In this document: positions 58,712-64,000 of the stretch, in pieces
How positions within the stretch are numbered: position 1 is the stretch's first letter
How the letters are laid out: the number at the start of each line of letters is the position of its first letter
Source: Candidatus Brevundimonas colombiensis
GTDB lineage: Bacteria; Pseudomonadota; Alphaproteobacteria; Caulobacterales; Caulobacteraceae
DNA length: 64,000 bases
NCBI GenBank assembly: GCA_029202665.1
Contig: CP119326.1
Coordinates: 2,480,001 to 2,544,000 of the forward strand
Reading direction: 5' to 3'
Notes under the pieces: generated by a model
The model's database searches: none
What the model was told of the DNA's origin: nothing
Seen by the model: the letters and a program-made list of their open reading frames with translations, nothing else
Made by a program: the position numbers and the translations under genes

Positions 58712-59631
58712 CGGCCCTGGTCGCCGGCGTCCTGCCGGTCTTTCTGATGATCGCCCTGGGCTATGGGCTCAGAAAATCCGGCTTCCTGCCCGACGAGGCT
58801 TGGCGACCGATCGAGAAGCTGTCGATCAACATCTTCTATCCCAGCTTCCTGATCCCCGCGATCTGGCACGCCGATCTGGCGGGTGGCGGGGCGACTGTGG
58901 CAGGCGCGGCGGCGGTCGGGGCGACCCTGATCGTGGCGGCGGCGACGCTGGCGGCCAAGCCCCTGATCACCCTGGACGGCCCGGCCTACACCAGCGTTTT
59001 CCAGGGCGTGATCCGCTGGAACAGCTTCGTCTTCGTGCCGGTGATTCAGTCGGTTTACGGCTCGGAAGGCACGGCCCTGGCCGCCGTGGCCATCGCCTTC
59101 ATCATTCCCGTCACCAACATCACCTGCGTCGCCGTGCTGGCCAAATGGGGCGCGCTGCACCGCGAGCCGTCGGTCGTCGGCCTGATCAAGTCGATGCTGG
59201 CCAATCCGATTCTGCTGGCCTGTCTGATCGGTCTGGCGCTGAACCTGTTGCGCGTGCCGCTCATCCCCGGCCTTTCGGACGCCATGGACCTGCTGGGCGC
59301 CGCCGCCCTGCCGCTGGGCCTGATCGTCGCCGGGGCTGGTCTGTCTTTCGCCGAGATCAAGCGTCGTCGCGCCACCATCGCGGCCGTCACCCTGGTCAAA
59401 CTGGGCGTCATGCCGCCGCTGATGTGGTTCATCGCCTGGGCCCTGGGCGGCGACAGTCTGGCGCAAGGCATAGCCCTGATCTGCGGCGCGGCGCCCGGCT
59501 CGGCCGCCTCCTATATCCTGGCTCGGCAGATGGGCGGCGACGCGCCCCTGATCGCCGGCGTCATCGCCCTGACCACCGTGGGCAGCGCCGTGGTCATCCC
59601 CATCCTGCTGGCCCTGTTCCACTTCACCTGA
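58708..59631 (+). CDS. AEC family transporter
   Basis: A 307-aa membrane protein with about ten helices of the auxin efflux carrier family: PVFLMIALGYGLRKSGFLPD, LSINIFYPSFLIPAIW, GLSDAMDLLGAAALPLGLIV and AVVIPILLALF. AEC proteins export organic anions such as malate. It starts with TTG at 58708 overlapping the ruvX stop (TTGA). Substrate unknown. Confidence 0.87.
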   Translation: MTALVAGVLPVFLMIALGYGLRKSGFLPDEAWRPIEKLSINIFYPSFLIPAIWHADLAGGGATVAGAAAVGATLIVAAATLAAKPLITLDGPAYTSVFQGVIRWNSFVFVPVIQSVYGSEGTALAAVAIAFIIPVTNITCVAVLAKWGALHREPSVVGLIKSMLANPILLACLIGLALNLLRVPLIPGLSDAMDLLGAAALPLGLIVAGAGLSFAEIKRRRATIAAVTLVKLGVMPPLMWFIAWALGGDSLAQGIALICGAAPGSAASYILARQMGGDAPLIAGVIALTTVGSAVVIPILLALFHFT

Positions 59632-59670
59632 CTGGCGTTCGAGTCGACTCGCGCCTATAGCCGCGTCTCG

Positions 59671-60654
59671 ATGACCCAGCCCGCTCAAGTCACCGATCAG
59701 ACCATCCACGACCGGTTGGTCCCGTTCCCGAAATCCCACTTCCTGGCCGCATCGGACCTGAACCCGTTCGTGACGCCGCAGTTGCTGGATCTGGGCGACG
59801 CCTTCGTCGACTTCAACCGGCAATCCTCCAAGGCGCTGGACGTGCTGCATGGCCGCACGGTGGTGAACCTGTTCTTCGAGAACTCGACCCGCACCAGTTC
59901 ATCCTTCGAGATCGCGGCCAAACGTCTGGGCGCCGATGTGGTGACCATGCCCGTCGCCTCCTCCTCGGTGAAGAAGGGCGAGACGCTGATCGACACGGCG
60001 GTCACCCTGAACGCCATGAAGCCGGACATCCTGGTCATCCGTCACTCGGCCTCGGGCGCGGCGGAACTGCTCAGCCAGAAGGTCGGTTGCGCCGTGGTCA
60101 ACGCCGGGGATGGCCGCCACGAACACCCGACCCAGGCCCTGCTGGACCTGTTGTCCCTGCACCGCGCCTTCGGCGACGTGACCAGCCTGACCGTCGCCAT
60201 CTGTGGCGACATTACCCATAGCCGCGTGGCCCGCTCCAACGTCGCCCTGCTTCAGATGATGGGCGCGCGGGTGCGCCTGATCGGCCCGCCGACCCTGGTG
60301 CCGGGCGACGCCGACCGCTGGGGCTGCGAGGTCTTCCACGACATGCGCGAGGGGCTGCAAGGCTGTGACGTGGTGATGATGCTGCGCCTTCAGCTTGAGC
60401 GGATGGCCGGCGCCCTGGTCCCCTCGACACGCGAATATTTCCGTTTCTGGGGTCTGGACCGCGAGAAGCTGGCCTGGGCCAAGCCCGGCGCCAAGGTCAT
60501 GCACCCCGGCCCGATGAACCGGGGCGTCGAGATCGATTCCGACGTCGCCGACGACCTGTCCGTCTCGCTGATCCAGGATCAGGTCGAGATGGGCGTCGCC
60601 GCTCGCATGGCCGTCCTGGCCTCCCTCTCCGCCCGTTGGGGAGACGCCCGATGA
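59671..60654 (+). CDS. pyrB: Aspartate carbamoyltransferase catalytic subunit
   Basis: Pyrimidine synthesis: carbamoyl phosphate plus aspartate to carbamoyl-aspartate. The 327-aa product has the carbamoyl-phosphate loop NLFFENSTRTSSSFEIAAKR, SSVKKGETLIDT, the His/Arg site HPTQALLDL, and MHPGPMNRGVEID. It overlaps the dihydroorotase-like gene by ATGA; the two products form a mixed dodecamer in bacteria with this arrangement. Confidence 0.97.
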   Translation: MTQPAQVTDQTIHDRLVPFPKSHFLAASDLNPFVTPQLLDLGDAFVDFNRQSSKALDVLHGRTVVNLFFENSTRTSSSFEIAAKRLGADVVTMPVASSSVKKGETLIDTAVTLNAMKPDILVIRHSASGAAELLSQKVGCAVVNAGDGRHEHPTQALLDLLSLHRAFGDVTSLTVAICGDITHSRVARSNVALLQMMGARVRLIGPPTLVPGDADRWGCEVFHDMREGLQGCDVVMMLRLQLERMAGALVPSTREYFRFWGLDREKLAWAKPGAKVMHPGPMNRGVEIDSDVADDLSVSLIQDQVEMGVAARMAVLASLSARWGDAR

Positions 60655-61934
60655 CCGCCGCCGCTACGCTCGCCATCGTCAACGCCCGCCTCCTGGACCC
60701 CGCCCGTGACTATGACGGTCCGGGCGCCGTTCTGGTTCGCGACGGCCGCCTCGTCCGCGTTGTCCACGGCTCCGCCCCCGACTTCGACGCCGACCAGATC
60801 ATCGACGCGGACGGCCTGTGCTTGTCGCCCGGCCTGATCGATATTCGCGTCAAGACCGGAGAACCCGGCGCCGAACCGCGCGAGACCCTGAAATCGGCCA
60901 GTCTGGCCGCCGCCGCCGGGGGCGTGACCACCATCGTCGTCCAGCCCGACACCGACCCCGCCATCGACGACCCGGCGGTGATCGAATTCGTGCAGCGGCG
61001 CGGCGCGGCCCTGAACCTTGTCAACGTCCGTGCGGCGGGCGCGGCGACCAAGGGGCTGGGCGGCGAACGCATGGCCGAGATCGGCCTGATGGACGAGGCC
61101 GGCGCCCTCTATTTCACCGATGTCGACAAGATCATCGTCAACAGCCGCACCCTGCAGCGGGTGATGAGCTACGCCGCCGCCTTCAACGCCCTGATCGCCT
61201 GCCGCCCGTCCGACCCCTGGCTGACCGAAGGCGCGGTCGTCGCATCCGGCGAACTGGCCACGCGCCTGGGCCTGTCCGGCAGTCCCGCCATCGCCGAGCG
61301 CATCGGTCTGGAGCGCGATCTGGCCCTGGTCGAACAGACCGGCGCCCGTTTTCTGGTCGATCAGATCTCGACCGAAGGCGCGCTGGAGACTCTGGCCCGC
61401 GCCCGCGCCAAGGGGCTGGAGGTGGCCGTCAGCGTCTCGATCAACCACCTGTGCTTCAACGAGGTGGACATCGGAGACTATCGCACCTTCTACCGGCTGG
61501 ACCCGCCGCTGCGGTCCGAAGCCGATCGGCAGGCCCTGATCGAGGCCGTGCGCGACGGCCTGATCGACGTCATCACCTCGGCCCACGCCCCTGCCCCCGC
61601 CGAGGACAAACGCCGCCCCTTCGCCGAGGCCGCGCCCGGCGCCGTGGGGCTGGAGACCCTGCTGCCCGCCGCCCTGACCCTGCACCACGAAGACGGTCTG
61701 GACCTGCTGGACGTGCTGCGTCCCTTGACGCAAGGCCCCGCCGCCCTGCTGGGCCTGGACGCTGGCGTGCTGAGCGAAGGGGCGCCCGCCGACCTGATCC
61801 TGTTCGACCCCGGCGCCCCCGTCGTCATCGACGCCGACGCCCTGTATTCCAAATCCAAGAACTCGCCGTTCGACGGACGCAGGCTTCAGGGCAAGGTGAT
61901 CGGAACCTGGGTTGGCGGCCGCAAGGTTCACTGA
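60651..61934 (+). CDS. Inactive dihydroorotase-like protein (PyrC')
   Basis: A 427-aa amidohydrolase-fold protein. The metal-binding HxH of active dihydroorotases is lost: the segment reads GLIDIRVKTGEPG with Arg66 and Lys68 in place of the two His. The later DHAPH motif is SAHAPAPAEDK, with Ala311 for the catalytic Asp. The ATCase partner role of such pseudo-enzymes is known in Pseudomonas: they hold PyrB in an active complex. A true pyrC must lie elsewhere. Confidence 0.9.
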   Translation: MTAAATLAIVNARLLDPARDYDGPGAVLVRDGRLVRVVHGSAPDFDADQIIDADGLCLSPGLIDIRVKTGEPGAEPRETLKSASLAAAAGGVTTIVVQPDTDPAIDDPAVIEFVQRRGAALNLVNVRAAGAATKGLGGERMAEIGLMDEAGALYFTDVDKIIVNSRTLQRVMSYAAAFNALIACRPSDPWLTEGAVVASGELATRLGLSGSPAIAERIGLERDLALVEQTGARFLVDQISTEGALETLARARAKGLEVAVSVSINHLCFNEVDIGDYRTFYRLDPPLRSEADRQALIEAVRDGLIDVITSAHAPAPAEDKRRPFAEAAPGAVGLETLLPAALTLHHEDGLDLLDVLRPLTQGPAALLGLDAGVLSEGAPADLILFDPGAPVVIDADALYSKSKNSPFDGRRLQGKVIGTWVGGRKVH

Positions 61935-62000
61935 TCCGCCGGCTTTCCGCCACATTCCACCCTAGCTTGAACGACAGTGAAGCTTATCGTGGAATCGGTC

Positions 62001-62927
62001 ATGAAGATCTGGAAACGCAGCATCGGCCTTGGGCTGGTTCTTGTCGCCGCCGCCGTGGCGGGCTGTTCGGAACGCGCAGACGCCCAATCTTCGCCCGCTC
62101 CCGACGCCGCGGCCGAAGGCGCGCCCTATGTGTTGAAGGGCACCCAGGTCTGGACCGTGCCCGACCCGGTCTCCGGTCGAGATTACGAGGTGTTCGTCAG
62201 TCTGCCCGCCAGCTACGAGACCCATCCCCAACGCCGCTATCCGGTCGTCTATGTCACCGACGCCGATTACGCCTTTCCGATCATCCGCCAGATCGCGCGG
62301 CGCGTAAATCTGGATGGCCCGGTGATTGAGGAGTTCATCCTGGTGGGCCTGTCCTATTCGCGCGGCGACAGCGGTACGGTCAGTCGAAACCGCGACTACA
62401 CACCGACATTGAACGGCCCCCATAGCGCCAGTTCAACACTCCACGGCCAAGGTCCTGCCTATCAGACCTATTTGAAGACCCAGGCCCTGCCCTTCGTCGA
62501 AAGCCGCTTCCGCGTCGATCCCGCGCGCCGCGTGCTGATGGGCCACTCCTATGGCGGGCTGCTGGGCGCCCAGATTCTGTTCACGGACCCTGGCCTGTTC
62601 CACGCCTATGTCCTGGGCAGTCCGTCCTTCTGGTACGACAAGCGCCACATGATGAGGATGGAGGCGGACTACGCCCGCACCCACCGCGACCTGCCCGCCG
62701 ACATCTTCATGTATATCGGCGACTGGGAGGTCCCCGGTCCCGACCGGCGCAACACGTCCGGCGCCGATATGGTCGCCGATGTCCGCGCCATGGAGCGAAT
62801 GTTGAAATCGCGGAACTATCCGCACCTGACAGTGCAATCCCTGGTCCTGCAGGACGAGGACCATCTGACCGTCGCCCCGGTCGGTTTCACGCGCGCCCTG
62901 ACGGCGGTTCTACCCGCCCGTCCCTGA
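62001..62927 (+). CDS. Exported alpha/beta hydrolase, putative esterase (IroE/Fes-like)
   Basis: A 308-aa lipoprotein or periplasmic hydrolase. The signal ends AAAVAGCSE (lipobox-like Cys at about residue 22). The esterase D-like fold shows YPVVYVTDADYAF, the nucleophile motif VLMGHSYGGLLG and the His in LQDEDHLTV. Relatives cut siderophore esters or acyl esters in the periplasm; with a ferric-siderophore receptor in the window this is possible but unproved. ATG at 62001 is preferred over GTG 61977, since it starts the signal peptide. Confidence 0.85.
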   Translation: MKIWKRSIGLGLVLVAAAVAGCSERADAQSSPAPDAAAEGAPYVLKGTQVWTVPDPVSGRDYEVFVSLPASYETHPQRRYPVVYVTDADYAFPIIRQIARRVNLDGPVIEEFILVGLSYSRGDSGTVSRNRDYTPTLNGPHSASSTLHGQGPAYQTYLKTQALPFVESRFRVDPARRVLMGHSYGGLLGAQILFTDPGLFHAYVLGSPSFWYDKRHMMRMEADYARTHRDLPADIFMYIGDWEVPGPDRRNTSGADMVADVRAMERMLKSRNYPHLTVQSLVLQDEDHLTVAPVGFTRALTAVLPARP

Positions 62928-62936
62928 CGCGCCGCC

Positions 62937-64000
62937 TTAGGCGGTCAGCATCCGCTTCACCACCGCCTTGAACGGCGCTGTCGCCTGACCGGCGCGCAGC
63001 ATCGCGCCGCGCGCCAGTCTGGCCGGCGGAGTCTCCTGGGTGAACAGGCGCACCAGGGCGTTTGTGCCTTGATAGAGCGGCCAACCGGCGAGCCGGTGTT
63101 GGTGTTGATAGCGCGCCAGCAGCCGTGCCGAACCGATGTCCCCGCCCGGCGCCCCGCGCACCACCTGGGCCAGGGTCTCCTGCCCGCGCAGACCCAGGTT
63201 GAAGCCGTGGGCGGTGACCGGATGCATCCCCACCGCCGCATCCCCGATCAGGGCGAAGCCTTCGCCAGCGAACTGGTGGCTCCAGGTCGTGGCCAGCGGA
63301 TAGGCGTGGCGGGCGCCGATCAGGGCCAGTCCGGTCAACCGCCCCTTCAAACGTCGCTCCATGGTCGCTGCAAAAGCCTCGGGCGATTGCGTCATCAGGT
63401 CGGCGATGGCCGGCGCCGCCAGGGTCGTGACCACCGATGACGTCCGCTGTTCGGGGTCCGAAACGGGCAACAGGGCGATGGTCTGGCCGTGGTCGAACCA
63501 TTCGGTCGCCACATGACCGTGCGCCTGATCGTGCCGCATCCGACAGACCATCATCGCCCGCCCCAGTCGATTGATCTCGGCCCCCACGCCCAGCTGTTCG
63601 CGCATAAAGGAGAAGCGCGAATCGGCCGCCACGATCAGATCGGCCCGGATCGTCGTCCCATCGTCCAGCGTCAGCCGCCCGCGCGGTCGCGACGGCTGGA
63701 TGCGACAGTCCGCCACCCGTCGCCCGGCCAGCAGGCGCACGCCCGCCTGCCCACAGACGATCTCGAACAGCGCCCGCCGGATCAGGTGATTGGGGATCAG
63801 CACGCCCAGCCGATCCACATCGCCCGCGCCAAACGTCAGGGCGAAGGGCGAACCGCCGTCCAGCACCCGCGCCTGACGCAGGTCCGAGATGTGATCCGCC
63901 GGTATCCGGTCCCACACGCCCATCGTCTTCAGCAGGCGCATCGAATGATGCGTCAGGGCGATCTCCCGCCCGTCGAACGCCGGATCGCGCAGGCTCGCCT
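62937..64000 (-). CDS. UbiH/UbiF-family FAD monooxygenase, N-terminus cut by window edge
   Basis: About 354 residues of a ubiquinone-biosynthesis-type hydroxylase; the frame runs off the window's right edge (minus strand), so the N-terminal FAD-binding part is missing. Present are FDGREIALTHHSMRLLKTMG, the DGTTIRADLIVAADSRFSFM segment, and the second FAD motif FALIGDAAVGMHPVTAHGFN. These enzymes hydroxylate the ubiquinone ring. Convergent with the esterase, 9 bp away. Which ring position is used cannot be told. Confidence 0.9.
   Translation of the reverse strand, partial: ASLRDPAFDGREIALTHHSMRLLKTMGVWDRIPADHISDLRQARVLDGGSPFALTFGAGDVDRLGVLIPNHLIRRALFEIVCGQAGVRLLAGRRVADCRIQPSRPRGRLTLDDGTTIRADLIVAADSRFSFMREQLGVGAEINRLGRAMMVCRMRHDQAHGHVATEWFDHGQTIALLPVSDPEQRTSSVVTTLAAPAIADLMTQSPEAFAATMERRLKGRLTGLALIGARHAYPLATTWSHQFAGEGFALIGDAAVGMHPVTAHGFNLGLRGQETLAQVVRGAPGGDIGSARLLARYQHQHRLAGWPLYQGTNALVRLFTQETPPARLARGAMLRAGQATAPFKAVVKRMLTA

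Noticed and set aside
60579..61955. 458-residue minus-strand frame opposite the PyrC' gene
   Set aside because: Shadow of a gene that overlaps pyrB in the usual operon.

Overview
The window looks like chromosomal DNA from a stalked-type alphaproteobacterium of the family Caulobacteraceae, most likely Brevundimonas or a close relative. The evidence is high GC, dense coding with many ATGA, GTGA and TTGA start/stop overlaps, a holdfast-type polysaccharide locus (hfsE/F, two glycosyltransferases, hfsB/A/D), a CtrA-like site between hfsA and hfsD, an ECF11-type rpoE-chrR locus, a short type-2 argC, and a complex I accessory subunit of the NDUFS4 type. The genus is inferred from gene content; no search was run.

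Layout. 1-11.6 kb is mostly housekeeping: a PhoX-type phosphatase (cut by the window edge), rplM-rpsI, argC, msrB, a class I PHA synthase, recJ, a two-domain cold-shock protein, a DUF192 lipoprotein, tRNAs Glu, Pro and Arg, an NDUFS4-like subunit and trhO. 11.6-15.9 kb is a stress module: sigma factor RpoE, anti-sigma ChrR and a DUF1295 membrane protein on the minus strand, with a FAD oxidoreductase and a DUF1365 protein divergent on the plus strand. Both sides carry RpoE-like promoters. 16.2-19.6 kb is an iron-uptake pair (TonB-dependent receptor and PepSY membrane protein). 19.6-21.15 kb is a scar: a small tandem ribbon-helix-helix gene, direct repeats that may be a solo transposon end, and an internally deleted IS3-family element that cuts off a GHMP kinase.

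21.15-33.7 kb holds sugar and polysaccharide genes. First comes a heptose-type operon (transaldolase, GmhB-like phosphatase, SIS isomerase, GHMP kinase, truncated second GHMP kinase). Then follows a complete-looking Wzx/Wzy cluster: two GT2 glycosyltransferases, a phosphoglycosyl transferase, a WecG/TagA glycosyltransferase, a polymerase, a flippase, an outer-membrane exporter and a fused co-polymerase/ATPase. 33.7-39.2 kb is housekeeping again (nnrD, glnB-glnA, tatABC, rnhA, tRNA-Ser). 39.3-47.2 kb is the holdfast-type locus. It has its own initiating transferase, flippase, split co-polymerase and exporter, but no recognisable polymerase or deacetylase, so it may depend on genes elsewhere, possibly the first cluster.

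47.2-64 kb holds small secreted proteins (two RcnB-like, one with seven exact 60-bp repeats), gatB, an alcohol/aldehyde dehydrogenase pair with a Fis-type regulator that lacks an AAA+ domain, gatCA, ruvX, an AEC transporter, pyrB with a catalytically dead dihydroorotase, an esterase, and a UbiH-type monooxygenase cut by the window edge.

The most notable points are: a ChrR anti-sigma factor that keeps its cupin metal ligands but has lost three of the four zinc ligands of its sigma-binding domain; Lys-to-Val changes in the Walker A motifs of both polysaccharide co-polymerase ATPases; an IS-truncated heptose operon; and a regulator whose ribosome-binding site lies inside a perfect hairpin next to a doubly palindromic operator.
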